Origin: Sphingomonas jinjuensis
Lineage (GTDB): Bacteria > Pseudomonadota > Alphaproteobacteria > Sphingomonadales > Sphingomonadaceae
Reading direction: 5' to 3'
Length of the DNA: 64,000 bases
NCBI RefSeq assembly: GCF_014197105.1
Contig: NZ_JACIEV010000003.1
Location: 124,001 to 188,000, forward strand
The notes under the pieces: generated by a model
What the model was told of the DNA's origin: nothing
The model's database searches: none
The model's input: only the letters and a program-made list of their open reading frames with translations
Part shown: piece by piece, positions 46,165-54,319 of the stretch
Numbering within the stretch: position 1 is the stretch's first letter
How the letters are laid out: each line of letters begins with the position of its first letter
Position numbers and translations under genes: made by a program

Positions 46165-46881
46165 CTAATCTTCGCGACGAGCTTCGATCCGCGCCCGCGC
46201 CTCCGCCGCGATCGCCTTTCGGTCACCCTCGGGCGCGAACGGTTCGCGGAAGTCCAGCGTCGCGGTGAAGGTGCCGCGGCGGGCCAAGACGCGTAACGCG
46301 TGGCTTTGGCCGGGCTCGTCGCCGACCCAGGCGATCTCGTCGGTGGCGTCGCCATAGTCGATGCGGACGGGCTGAACCTTGATGCCGGGTGGGGGCGGGG
46401 AGAGGGCGGCGAGGAGCGTCGGCTTGAAGGGGAGGATGGTGTGGCCGTCTCCCGTCGTGCCTTCGGGGAAGATGGTGACGGCCCAGCCCTGGGCGAGCGC
46501 TGCGCGGAGGCGATCGATCTGGTCGGCGACGCCGAGGCGGTCGGCGCGGGCGACGAAGAGGGTGCGGTTCAGCGTGCAGAGCCAGCCGATGACGGGGACG
46601 CTTGCCAGTTCCTGCTTGGCGACGAAGACGGCGCCGGTGCGGCCGGCGAGCAGCAGGATGTCGATCCAGCTCAGATGGTTGGCAAGGAAAACGACGTCGC
46701 GGCGGAGCGGGATACCGAGCGTGCGGGTCCGCGCGCCGACGACGCGGCCGACATAGCCCAGGAACAGCCGAGGCCAGGGGGAGGGCAGGCAGAAGAGTCG
46801 CCATATCCCATGGATGATGAGGGCAATCGCCAGGCCGAGGATGATGGCGGTGAGGCGACCGATAATGCGGAGGCGGTTCAT
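46165..46881 (-). CDS. plsC: 1-acyl-sn-glycerol-3-phosphate acyltransferase
   Basis: A 238-residue acyltransferase. A membrane segment (residues about 7-27) is followed by the HX4D motif (NHLSWID), VAKQELASVPVIG and FPEGTTGDGHTILPFK. It acylates lysophosphatidic acid in phospholipid synthesis at the inner membrane; an acyltransferase for another lipid is possible. I start at ATG 46881 because the frame upstream runs into a palindromic repeat. It lies downstream of fur on the same strand. Confidence 0.88.
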   Translation of the reverse strand: MNRLRIIGRLTAIILGLAIALIIHGIWRLFCLPSPWPRLFLGYVGRVVGARTRTLGIPLRRDVVFLANHLSWIDILLLAGRTGAVFVAKQELASVPVIGWLCTLNRTLFVARADRLGVADQIDRLRAALAQGWAVTIFPEGTTGDGHTILPFKPTLLAALSPPPPGIKVQPVRIDYGDATDEIAWVGDEPGQSHALRVLARRGTFTATLDFREPFAPEGDRKAIAAEARARIEARRED

Positions 46882-46902
46882 CGGCGGCCAGTCCGTCGCG
46901 CG

Positions 46903-46930
46903 AGATGCTGAAACGAGTTCAGCATGACGG
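46903..46930. repeat. Palindromic repeat, family E, copy 2 (single unit)
   Basis: AGATGCTGAAACGAGTTCAG followed by CATGACGG; the GCTGAA and TTCAGC arms form the hairpin. It lies between fur and plsC. Confidence 0.8.
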
Positions 46931-47026
46931 ATAATGGAACCGCAAAGCCGCGTCGTCGGTCGCTCGCTTCGCGCCGCCGGCGGGGCTTGATGCGTCTCGA
47001 CGCCAGCAAAGCTGGCGACGTTCGCA

Positions 47027-47449
47027 TCAATCCTTCCGCGCGAGGCTGACGCCGTACAATTCCATGCGATGGTCGACGAGGCGGAAGCCAAGCTTTTCGG
47101 CGATCTGCTTTTGCAGCTGCTCCAGCTCGGGGTCGACGAACTCGATGACCTTGCCGGTTTCGACGTCGATCAGGTGGTCGTGGTGCGCCTCGGGCGAGGG
47201 CTCGTAGCGGGCGCGGCCGTCGCCGAAATCGTGGCGGTCGAGGATGCCCGCCTCTTCGAACAGCCGAACGGTGCGATAGACGGTCGCAATCGAGATACCC
47301 GAGTCGATCGCCGAGGCACGCTCATAGACCTTTTCGACGTCGGGATGATCCTCGGCCTCTGACAACACGCGGGCGATCACCCGGCGCTGTTCGGTGATGC
47401 GCAGGCCCTTTTCCTGGCACAGGGCTTCGAGGTCGATCTTGCGAGGCAT
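47027..47449 (-). CDS. fur: Fur family metal-responsive repressor
   Basis: A 140-residue Fur. The winged helix (GLRITEQRRVIARVLSEAED and SGISIATVYRTVRLFEEAGI) is followed by the metal-binding dimer domain with PEAHHDHLIDVETGKVIEF. The Zn-binding Cys pairs of E. coli Fur are absent, as in many alphaproteobacterial Fur and Mur proteins. It senses iron or manganese. ATG 47449 (MPRKIDLEALCQEKG) matches the family. An inverted repeat (TTGCGA and TCGCAA) lies upstream at 47476-47501. Confidence 0.93.
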   Translation of the reverse strand: MPRKIDLEALCQEKGLRITEQRRVIARVLSEAEDHPDVEKVYERASAIDSGISIATVYRTVRLFEEAGILDRHDFGDGRARYEPSPEAHHDHLIDVETGKVIEFVDPELEQLQKQIAEKLGFRLVDHRMELYGVSLARKD

Positions 47450-47475
47450 GGGCGGGATATAGGCCAGGGGGCTTG

Positions 47476-47501
47476 TTGCGAAAAGCGCTACCGACTCGCA
47501 A
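47476..47501. promoter_or_regulatory. Inverted repeat upstream of fur
   Basis: TTGCGA and TCGCAA are separated by 14 bases, 27 bases before the fur start. The halves resemble those of alphaproteobacterial Fur/Mur sites, but the spacing is larger than usual, so autoregulation is only a possibility. Confidence 0.3.
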
Positions 47502-47540
47502 TAGGACGAAAGCCGGGGCGATCCGCGCGAATGCGTTGCG

Positions 47541-48017
47541 TCACAGGGCTTTGAGGTCGCGCCGATAGCTGTGGGCGTCGTGAAGCTGGCCGGAGCGGCC
47601 ACGGTAATAGCCGCGACGCTCGCCGACCTGAGTGAAGCCGTGGGCGGTGTAGAGGCGGATGGCTTCGTTGCCGGCGCGGACCTCGAGATGGATCGCGGCG
47701 ACCCCGGCATCCTCCGCCGCGGCGACGACGCCGCGCATGAGGGCGGTGCCGATCCCCGAGCGGCGATAGCCGGGCGCGACGGCGAGAAGGAGCAGCTCGG
47801 CCTCGTCGAGGACGGTGCGGACGAGGGCAAAGCCGGCGGGCTGGTCGTCGACCTCGGCGATGGTCAGGCGGACGCCGGGCATGGAGAGGACGCCAAGGCA
47901 TTGGCCGCGTGTCCATGCCTCGCCATAGCGCGGATCGAAAGCGGCAGTCATCAACTGGTCGACGGTGGCGATGTCGCGGGGGGTGCCCGGGCGCACGACG
48001 ATCGAGCGGGTCGCCAT
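47541..48017 (-). CDS. rimI: Ribosomal-protein-alanine N-acetyltransferase-like protein
   Basis: A 158-residue GNAT acetyltransferase. LAVAPGYRRSGIGTALMRGV is the acetyl-CoA motif, IHLEVRAGNEAIRLYTAHGF motif B, and RRGYYRGRSG the end typical of RimI. It acetylates N-terminal Ala of S18 or other proteins. ATG 48017 overlaps the tsaB stop (TGATG); tsaB-rimI is a conserved pair. Confidence 0.88.
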   Translation of the reverse strand: MATRSIVVRPGTPRDIATVDQLMTAAFDPRYGEAWTRGQCLGVLSMPGVRLTIAEVDDQPAGFALVRTVLDEAELLLLAVAPGYRRSGIGTALMRGVVAAAEDAGVAAIHLEVRAGNEAIRLYTAHGFTQVGERRGYYRGRSGQLHDAHSYRRDLKAL

Positions 48018-48652
48018 CAGCGCTGGCCCGGCAGCTTGGCGTCGGGCGCACGGCCATAGAACGGGACCGGTGGCAGATCGCGATAGGCCAGGGGGAGCAT
48101 CGGCGCCCGCGCGGCGCGCGGCAGCAGCGCCGGCCCCTGCCGGTCGGCGGGCAGGTCGCGAAGCGCCGCCACGCCGTTGCCGACGACGCCCAGCGTGCCC
48201 AGCCGCGCCATGGCGGCGTCGGGTGTCAGCGATACGACGTCGTCGAGCGCGGCGAAGTCGGGCTGGTTGGTGAAGCGCTGCACGAAGACCTCGCCATGCC
48301 CGCCCTCCAGCACGACCGCGAACGGCGATGCGTCGGGGGCATCGAGAAACCGGTCGATCGCGACGAGCGCGAGCGAGGAATAGCCGCGGACGCCGGCACC
48401 CCAACCCAGTGCGAGGCCCCGCGCGGCGGCGATGCCGACGCGGATGCCGGTGAAGCTGCCCGGGCCGACATCGACGAGGATGCGGGTCGCGCGGCCGCCA
48501 TCGGGCAGGCCGGCGATCATCGGCACCAGCTTTTCGGCATGGCCGCGGCCGACGACATCGTGCGCGTCGCCGATCAGCGTGCCGTCGGCCGCGAAGAGCG
48601 CGACCGAGCAGGCGGCGGTGGCGGTGTCGATGACGAGGGTGCGGTCGCTCAC
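48017..48652 (-). CDS. tsaB: tRNA threonylcarbamoyladenosine synthesis protein TsaB
   Basis: A 211-residue ASKHA-fold protein. LVIDTATAACSVALFAADGT opens the fold, VDVGPGSFTGIRVGIAAARG is the TsaB signature, and GYSSLALVAI follows. It supports TsaD in making the t6A modification of ANN-decoding tRNAs. It is followed by rimI, then fur. Confidence 0.93.
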   Translation of the reverse strand: MSDRTLVIDTATAACSVALFAADGTLIGDAHDVVGRGHAEKLVPMIAGLPDGGRATRILVDVGPGSFTGIRVGIAAARGLALGWGAGVRGYSSLALVAIDRFLDAPDASPFAVVLEGGHGEVFVQRFTNQPDFAALDDVVSLTPDAAMARLGTLGVVGNGVAALRDLPADRQGPALLPRAARAPMLPLAYRDLPPVPFYGRAPDAKLPGQR

Positions 48653-48709
48653 GATCCTCTCAATGCCGCACCGGGCGGCGCGCGCAAGCCGGTTTCAGAC
48701 GGGCCGGTT

Positions 48710-49300
48710 TCAGAGGATCGTGTTGAACTGATCGAACGGCGGGCGCGGGAGGCGCGGCTGAATGCTCGACGGATCGCCGTGGCCGACCGTCATGATCATG
48801 ATCGAATGATAATCGGGCTGGTCGGCGAAGAAGGCGGCGTCGACGCCCTTGGCGTCGAACCCGGCCATCGGCCCGGTGTCGAAACCGAGGCTGCGCGCCG
48901 CCAGGATCAGATAGGCGGCCTGGAGATTGGCGTTCTGCTGCGCCGAGCGCTCGCGGCCGACGGGCTCGGCGAACCAGGGGCGCGCATCGACGTGCGGGAA
49001 GAAGGTCGGCAGGTGCTCGTGGAAATTCTTGTCATAGGCGATGATGACGGTCGCCGGCGCCTTGCGCACCTTCGCCGCGTTCGAGTCGCTGGCCAGCGCG
49101 GCGAGCTTCTCCTTCGCCTCGGGCGTGGTACACCAGATGAAGCGGCCCGGATGCTGGTTGGTCGCGGTCGGCCCCATCTTGGCCAGTTCGTAGATCGCGC
49201 GGATGTCCGCCTCGGTCACCGGGGCATCGGTGTAGCCGTTGAAGGTGCGCGCGGTACGGAAGAGCTGGTCGAGGGCGGTGTCGGGGAGGGCGTCAGGCAT
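48710..49300 (-). CDS. Nitroreductase family protein (RutE/HadB type)
   Basis: A 196-residue FMN-dependent nitroreductase. LFRTARTFNGYTDAPVTEAD and MGPTATNQHPGRFIWC are FMN-binding; DTGPMAGFDAKGVDAAFF and GHGDPSSIQPRLPRPPFDQF place it near RutE, a malonic semialdehyde reductase in pyrimidine breakdown. No rut genes are near, so the substrate stays open. Confidence 0.88.
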   Translation of the reverse strand: MPDALPDTALDQLFRTARTFNGYTDAPVTEADIRAIYELAKMGPTATNQHPGRFIWCTTPEAKEKLAALASDSNAAKVRKAPATVIIAYDKNFHEHLPTFFPHVDARPWFAEPVGRERSAQQNANLQAAYLILAARSLGFDTGPMAGFDAKGVDAAFFADQPDYHSIMIMTVGHGDPSSIQPRLPRPPFDQFNTIL

Positions 49301-49330
49301 GGGGCATCCAGTCGCAAGAGTTGCGTCAGT

Positions 49331-49358
49331 GTCCCTCGACTTCGCTCGGGACGAACGG
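49331..49358. repeat. Palindromic repeat, family F
   Basis: GTCCCTCGACTTCGCTCGGG then ACGAACGG: stem GTCCC/GGGAC. It lies between nfu and the nitroreductase gene. Confidence 0.75.
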
Positions 49359-49381
49359 TGTGCGGAGGAAGAGGGCGCCGG

Positions 49382-49957
49382 TCAGACGGCGCGGACTTCG
49401 GTGACCTCGGGGACGTAGTAGCGCAGCAGCTGCTCGATACCGCTCTTGAGCGTCGCGCTCGACGACGGGCAGCCGGCGCAGGCGCCCTGCATCTTGAGGT
49501 ACACCTTGCCCTTGTCGAAACCGCGATAGACGATGTCGCCGCCGTCGTTGGCGACCGCGGGGCGGACGCGGGTTTCGATCAGCTCCTTGATCTGGGCGAC
49601 GATCTCGGCATCGGCGGGGTCGTCGGTGGTGACGCCCTCGTCCTCGGCGGGTACGCTGAAGCCGGCGCGGGCGGGCTTGAACAGCGGCATGCCGGCGCTG
49701 AAGTGATCGAGCAGGATCGCGAGCACGTCGGGCTTCAGGCTGGACCAGGCGACGCCCGGCGCCGCGGTGACCGACACGAAGTCGCGACCGAAGAACACGC
49801 CGGTGACGTCGCCGAGCGCATAGATCGCTTCGGCCAGCGGGCTCGCTTCGGCTTCCTCGGGCGTCGCGAAATCGCGGGTGCCGTTGTCCATGACGGTGCG
49901 ACCCGGCAGGAACTTCAGCGTGGCCGGGTTCGGGGTGGTTTCGGTCTCGATCAGCAT
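49382..49957 (-). CDS. nfu: Nfu-type iron-sulfur carrier protein
   Basis: A 191-residue protein. The N-terminal Nfu domain (ETETTPNPATLKFLPGRTV) is followed by the NifU-like C-terminal domain (residues about 110-180) with MQGACAGCPSSSATLKSG, whose CxxC holds a 4Fe-4S cluster. It delivers clusters to target enzymes, complementing the suf operon near the window end. I start at ATG 49957; an ATG three codons upstream exists. Confidence 0.93.
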   Translation of the reverse strand: MLIETETTPNPATLKFLPGRTVMDNGTRDFATPEEAEASPLAEAIYALGDVTGVFFGRDFVSVTAAPGVAWSSLKPDVLAILLDHFSAGMPLFKPARAGFSVPAEDEGVTTDDPADAEIVAQIKELIETRVRPAVANDGGDIVYRGFDKGKVYLKMQGACAGCPSSSATLKSGIEQLLRYYVPEVTEVRAV

Positions 49958-50040
49958 GACCGGCATGTGGCCCGGCGTAGGGCGGGGATCAAGCGGGTCG
50001 GGGGAAAGGGATTGTTTCCGGATTGGTAGGGAGGCGTTCC

Positions 50041-50133
50041 GATCCTCCCCCGCCAGGGAGAGGCACTAAGCGAGTGAGTTGCTTAACGCCCCTCCGTCAG
50101 CTTCGCTGCCACCTCCCCCTGGCGGGGGAGGAT
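50041..50133. repeat. Palindromic repeat pair, family D, copy 3
   Basis: GATCCTCCCCCGCCAGGGAG on the left and CCACCTCCCCCTGGCGGGGG with CCTCCGTCAGCTTCGCTG on the right. It lies just behind the hydroxylase stop. Confidence 0.85.
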
Positions 50134-50140
50134 GGGCACG

Positions 50141-51004
50141 TCACACGTCCAACTGCTTCACCGCCTGGTTCCAGCTGTCGATGTTGTTGCGCGCCTCCTG
50201 GACGAAGGCGGAGCGCTTGACGAAGCCCATAAAGAAGTCGGCGAACCATTTGCCCGGCTGGCGCAGCGGGCGTTCGAACTGGATCAGCAGGACGACGCGC
50301 GTGCCCTGCGTGTCGTTCCATACCTCGTGCCGATAGGTGTCGTCGAACACCAGCGTCTCGCCCTCCGCCCAGCGGACGACGCGATCATGGACGCGCATGC
50401 GCACGTCGCCGTCGCGCGGCACGATCAGGCCGAGGTGGCAGGTGATCAGCCCCTTGGTGACGCCACGGTGATCGGGAATGTGGGTGCCGGGCGCCAGGAT
50501 CGAGAAGAAGGCGCTGTTGAGGCCGGGAATGCGCTCGACCAGCGCCGCGGTCTGCGGGCAGCGATCGGCGTTGTCGTCGATGCGATAGCCATAGCCCCAC
50601 AGGAAGAACGAGCGCCACTTGTTGACCTCCGCGATCGAGCGGTGGTCGGGCGAGATGGTGGCGAGGCTTGGGCTCGCCTCGCCGCGCAGCGCCACGGCGA
50701 CCGCCTCGTCGCGGATCGTTTCCCAATGGTCGCGCAGCATCGCGGTCCAGGGAAAGTCGCGGACGTCGAGGACCGGGTCGTTCGATACCAGCGACGACGA
50801 TCCGATCAGCTTGTCGAACAGACCGCGAAGCGCCTTGCCGATGGTGATGATCAGCGGGCGACCGCGCTCCGCCTCCATCGCCGCGCCGGGCTGTGGCGCG
50901 CCGGAAATGACGTTGAGGTCGGGCACAAGGACGACATCGGGATCGGTAGCGCCCGAATTCTGCCGCAATGCGGTAAGGGACTGTTGGGTAGCTGGCGCCA
51001 TCAT
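50141..51004 (-). CDS. Aspartyl/asparaginyl beta-hydroxylase domain protein
   Basis: A 287-residue 2-oxoglutarate/iron dioxygenase. GTHIPDHRGVTKGLITCHLG has the iron-binding His and Asp, and VFDDTYRHEVWNDTQGTRVV the second His with the downstream Arg that binds 2-oxoglutarate. Relatives hydroxylate Asp/Asn in proteins or, as LpxO, lipid A. No membrane anchor is obvious. Two ATGs stand in tandem at 51004/51001. It diverges from the M16 protease gene. Confidence 0.88.
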   Translation of the reverse strand: MMAPATQQSLTALRQNSGATDPDVVLVPDLNVISGAPQPGAAMEAERGRPLIITIGKALRGLFDKLIGSSSLVSNDPVLDVRDFPWTAMLRDHWETIRDEAVAVALRGEASPSLATISPDHRSIAEVNKWRSFFLWGYGYRIDDNADRCPQTAALVERIPGLNSAFFSILAPGTHIPDHRGVTKGLITCHLGLIVPRDGDVRMRVHDRVVRWAEGETLVFDDTYRHEVWNDTQGTRVVLLIQFERPLRQPGKWFADFFMGFVKRSAFVQEARNNIDSWNQAVKQLDV

Positions 51005-51196
51005 CTTGCTTCTCGTCGGTCTTTCGTTCGGTCGCTGCACTCCTGCAGCGCACAACGCGGCAGCGGACAAAGCGCCCCGTCGCCCCGGGCGCTAGCCAGA
51101 CTATGGGTCGAAAAAATGGCGATGTGCGGCAGCGGCGCGGCCTGAAATTCCCGCGCATCGCTGGCGGTTGGGCGGCAGCGGCGCTACAGGGCCGGC

Positions 51197-54100
51197 ATGG
51201 CGTTTTTCTCCCGCGCGCTCGCGCCCGTATTCGTCCTTGCCCTTGCGACCCCGCTGATCGGCCAGTCCACCGCGCCCCGGCGGGCAACGGCGGCGAAGCC
51301 GGCACGGCCCCAGGTGGCGGCGTCGGTCCAGCCGGGGATCAAGGTCGATACCACGCCCTGGCTGTACAAGGGCAGCGACCTGCCGCCCGATCCGGCCTGG
51401 TCGTTCGGCACGCTGCCCAACGGCCTGCGCTATGCGGTGCGGCGCAACGGCGTGCCGCCGGGGCAGGTATCGATCCGCGTGCGCATCGACAGCGGCTCGC
51501 TGGTCGAGACCGACGACCAGCGCGGCTATGCCCATTTCATGGAGCATCTGACGTTCCGCAGCTCGGAATATGTGCCGGACGGCCAGGCGAAGCTGGTGTG
51601 GCAGCGGCTGGGCGCGACCTTCGGATCCGATTCGAACGCGTCGACCACGCCGACGCAGACGTTGTACAAGCTCGACCTGCCGAGCGCGACAGCGGGCAGC
51701 GTCGACGAAAGCTTGAAGATCCTGTCGGGAATGATGGCGGCGCCGACCACCACCGATGCGGCGGTCGCGGCCGAGCGGCCGATCGTCCTGGCCGAGCGCC
51801 GCGAGCAGCCCGGCCCGCAGGTGCGGCTGTCGGACGAATTGAACAAGCTGTTCTTCGCCGGCCAGCCGCTGGCGGAACGCTCGCCGATCGGGACGCTGAA
51901 GTCGCTGGAGGCGGCGACGGGCGCGAGCATGACCGCGTTCCACGACAAATGGTATCGGCCGAGCCGCGCGGTCGTCATCATCTCGGGCGATCTCGATCCC
52001 GCGACGCTGTCGCAGCTGGTGGTGAAGAACTTCGCCGGCTGGCAGGGCAAGGGCGCCGATCCCGCCGAACCCGACTTCGGCAAGCCCGATCCGAGCAAGC
52101 CGAGCGCGGCGACGATGGTCGAACCGGGCCTGCCGCCGCTGGTCATGCTCGGCGTGATCCGGCCCTGGGAGTATAATGACGACACCCGCGCCTTCAATCA
52201 GAAGCGGATGGTCGACACGCTGGCCGGCCGGATCATCAGCCGGCGGCTGGAACGGCGCGCCCGGGCCGGGGGTAGCTTCGTGTCGGCGAGCGTCGATATC
52301 GACGACGTATCGCGATCGGCGAACATGACGCGGGTCACGATCCTGCCGGTCGGCGACCAGTGGGAAGCGGCGCTGAAGGACGTACGCGCGGTGATCCAGG
52401 ATGCCGAGACGACGCCGCCGAGCCAGGCGGAGGTGGATCGCGAATATGCCGATTACGACGCCGCGCTGCGCAATTCGGTCGACACCGCGCGCGTCGAGGC
52501 GAGCGCCAAGCAGGCCGACGACATGGCCGGCGCGCTCGACATCCGCGAGACGGTGACCGCGCCGCAGAACCAGTATGAGATCCTGACCGACGCCAAGGCG
52601 AAGGGCATGTTCACGCCGGCGACGGTGCTGGCCTCGACCAAGAAAATCTTCGAGGGCGTGGCGACGCGCGCGATCGTCAACACGCGGACGATCGAGAAGA
52701 ACACGGCGGCGCGGCTGGAGGCGGCGCTGAAGGCCGATGTCAGCGGACTGGCGGTGAAGCGCACCGCGCAGGCGTCGGTCGACATATCGAAGCTGCCGGC
52801 GTTCGGGCCGGCGGGCAAGGTGGTGTCGCGGGTGACGCTGCCCGACCTGCCGGTCGAGATCGTCACCTTCGCCAACGGCGTCCGGCTAATGCTGTTCGTC
52901 AATCCCGACGATACCGGCCGCGTCTATGTCCGCGCGCGCTTCGGCGGCGGCTACAACGACCTGCCGGCCAACAAGGCGAGTCCGGCCTGGGCGGCCGACC
53001 TTGCACTGATGGAAGGCGGGATCGGCGACCTGAGCCAGGACGACATCGATCAGCTGACCGCCGGGCGGCAGTTGAAGCTCGATTTCGGGATCGACGAGGA
53101 CGCGTTCTCGATCGCGGCGTTGACGGGGCCGAAGGACTATGCCGACCAGCTGCGCCTGACCGCGGCGAAGATGGCGTTCCCGCGATGGGATGCCGCGCCG
53201 GTGCTGCGCGCGAAGTCGGCGGCGCTGACCGCCATTCCCGGCTATGAAGCATCTGCCGACGGGGTGCTGTCGCGTGACTTGGAAGGGCTGCTCCACGATG
53301 GCGACCCGCGCTGGGCGACGCCGACGGCGAAGACGATCAATCAGTTGACCCCCAAGAAGTTCAAGGACTTCTGGGCGCCGAGGCTGGCGTCGGGGCCGAT
53401 CGAGGTCGACGTGTTCGGCGACGTCAAGGCCGACGAGGCGATCGCCGCGGTGGCTGCCACGTTCGGCGCGATGCCGCCGCGCGACGCCGCCAGTCCGACG
53501 CCGCCGCCGGTCCGCTTTCCGGCGCATGACGCCAAGCCGGTAATGCGCACGCACAAGGGCGAGGTGAACCAGGCGTCGGCGGTGATCGCCTGGCCGACGG
53601 GGGCCGGCCTCGCCGACATCGCCGAGGCGCGGCGGCTCGACGTGCTGTCGCAGATCTTCAGCGACCGGCTGTTCGAGAAGATGCGCCAGGCGGCGGGTGC
53701 CAGCTACAGCCCGGGCGTGTCGAGCAGCTGGCCCAAGGGAATGCCCGGCGGCGGGCGGCTGATGGCGATCAGCCAGGTGGCGCCGGAGAATGTCGACCTG
53801 TTCTTCCGCATGGCACGCGAAATCGCGGCAGACCTCGTCGCCAAGCCGGTCAGCGACGACGAGCTGGCGCGGGTGAAGGGGCCGCTGGCGCAGATGTATC
53901 AGCGTGCCTCGACCAGCAGCCTGTTCTGGCTGCGCGAGCTGTCGGGCGGTGCGTTCAATCCGGCACGGCTGGAAGCGACGCGGCGGATCGGGCGCGACTT
54001 CGGTGCGGTGACGCCGGCGGTGCTGCAGCAGACGGCGGCCAAGTATCTGGTGCCGGGCATGGACTGGACGATGGCGGTGGTGCCGGCGAAGGCGAAGTAG
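51197..54100 (+). CDS. M16 family zinc metalloprotease
   Basis: A 967-residue exported peptidase with a signal peptide (MAFFSRALAPVFVLALATPL). The N-terminal half has the inverted zinc motif HFMEH (residues about 115-119, in YAHFMEHLTFR) and the downstream Glu region (ERPIVLAERRE). The C-terminal half repeats the fold without the motif (GGYNDLPANKASPAWAADLA). Such pitrilysin-type enzymes cut small peptides in the periplasm. Length fits two fused M16 pairs. Single gene; a family E repeat and a family A repeat lie behind it. Confidence 0.93.
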   Translation: MAFFSRALAPVFVLALATPLIGQSTAPRRATAAKPARPQVAASVQPGIKVDTTPWLYKGSDLPPDPAWSFGTLPNGLRYAVRRNGVPPGQVSIRVRIDSGSLVETDDQRGYAHFMEHLTFRSSEYVPDGQAKLVWQRLGATFGSDSNASTTPTQTLYKLDLPSATAGSVDESLKILSGMMAAPTTTDAAVAAERPIVLAERREQPGPQVRLSDELNKLFFAGQPLAERSPIGTLKSLEAATGASMTAFHDKWYRPSRAVVIISGDLDPATLSQLVVKNFAGWQGKGADPAEPDFGKPDPSKPSAATMVEPGLPPLVMLGVIRPWEYNDDTRAFNQKRMVDTLAGRIISRRLERRARAGGSFVSASVDIDDVSRSANMTRVTILPVGDQWEAALKDVRAVIQDAETTPPSQAEVDREYADYDAALRNSVDTARVEASAKQADDMAGALDIRETVTAPQNQYEILTDAKAKGMFTPATVLASTKKIFEGVATRAIVNTRTIEKNTAARLEAALKADVSGLAVKRTAQASVDISKLPAFGPAGKVVSRVTLPDLPVEIVTFANGVRLMLFVNPDDTGRVYVRARFGGGYNDLPANKASPAWAADLALMEGGIGDLSQDDIDQLTAGRQLKLDFGIDEDAFSIAALTGPKDYADQLRLTAAKMAFPRWDAAPVLRAKSAALTAIPGYEASADGVLSRDLEGLLHDGDPRWATPTAKTINQLTPKKFKDFWAPRLASGPIEVDVFGDVKADEAIAAVAATFGAMPPRDAASPTPPPVRFPAHDAKPVMRTHKGEVNQASAVIAWPTGAGLADIAEARRLDVLSQIFSDRLFEKMRQAAGASYSPGVSSSWPKGMPGGGRLMAISQVAPENVDLFFRMAREIAADLVAKPVSDDELARVKGPLAQMYQRASTSSLFWLRELSGGAFNPARLEATRRIGRDFGAVTPAVLQQTAAKYLVPGMDWTMAVVPAKAK

Positions 54101-54113
54101 GGGCCTCGTCCGT

Positions 54114-54191
54114 CGTCATCCTGAACTTGTTTCAGGATCTTAAGCCGCGGGGGGCGTCGCGGTGAGATGCTGAAACGAGTTCAGCATGACG
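54114..54191. repeat. Palindromic repeat pair, family E, copy 3
   Basis: GTCATCCTGAACTTGTTTCA with GGATCT and the inverse GATGCTGAAACGAGTTCAGC about 25 bases later. It lies directly after the M16 gene. Confidence 0.85.
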
Positions 54192-54211
54192 GGGAGTTGA
54201 GGGGAGTTCTC

Positions 54212-54309
54212 GCCCCTCCCCTTCAGGGGAGGGGTTGGGGTGGGGGAGGCACGCGATGGTCTCCGTGAGACACGCCCCACCCCCTAACCCTCCCCTGAAG
54301 GGGAGGGGC
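54212..54309. repeat. Palindromic repeat pair, family A, copy 3
   Basis: GCCCCTCCCCTTCAGGGGAG and its inverse, with a middle part (GCGATGGTCTCCGTGAGACA) that is almost the same as in copy 4. It lies between convergent genes. Confidence 0.9.
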
Positions 54310-54319
54310 TTTGTCCGAA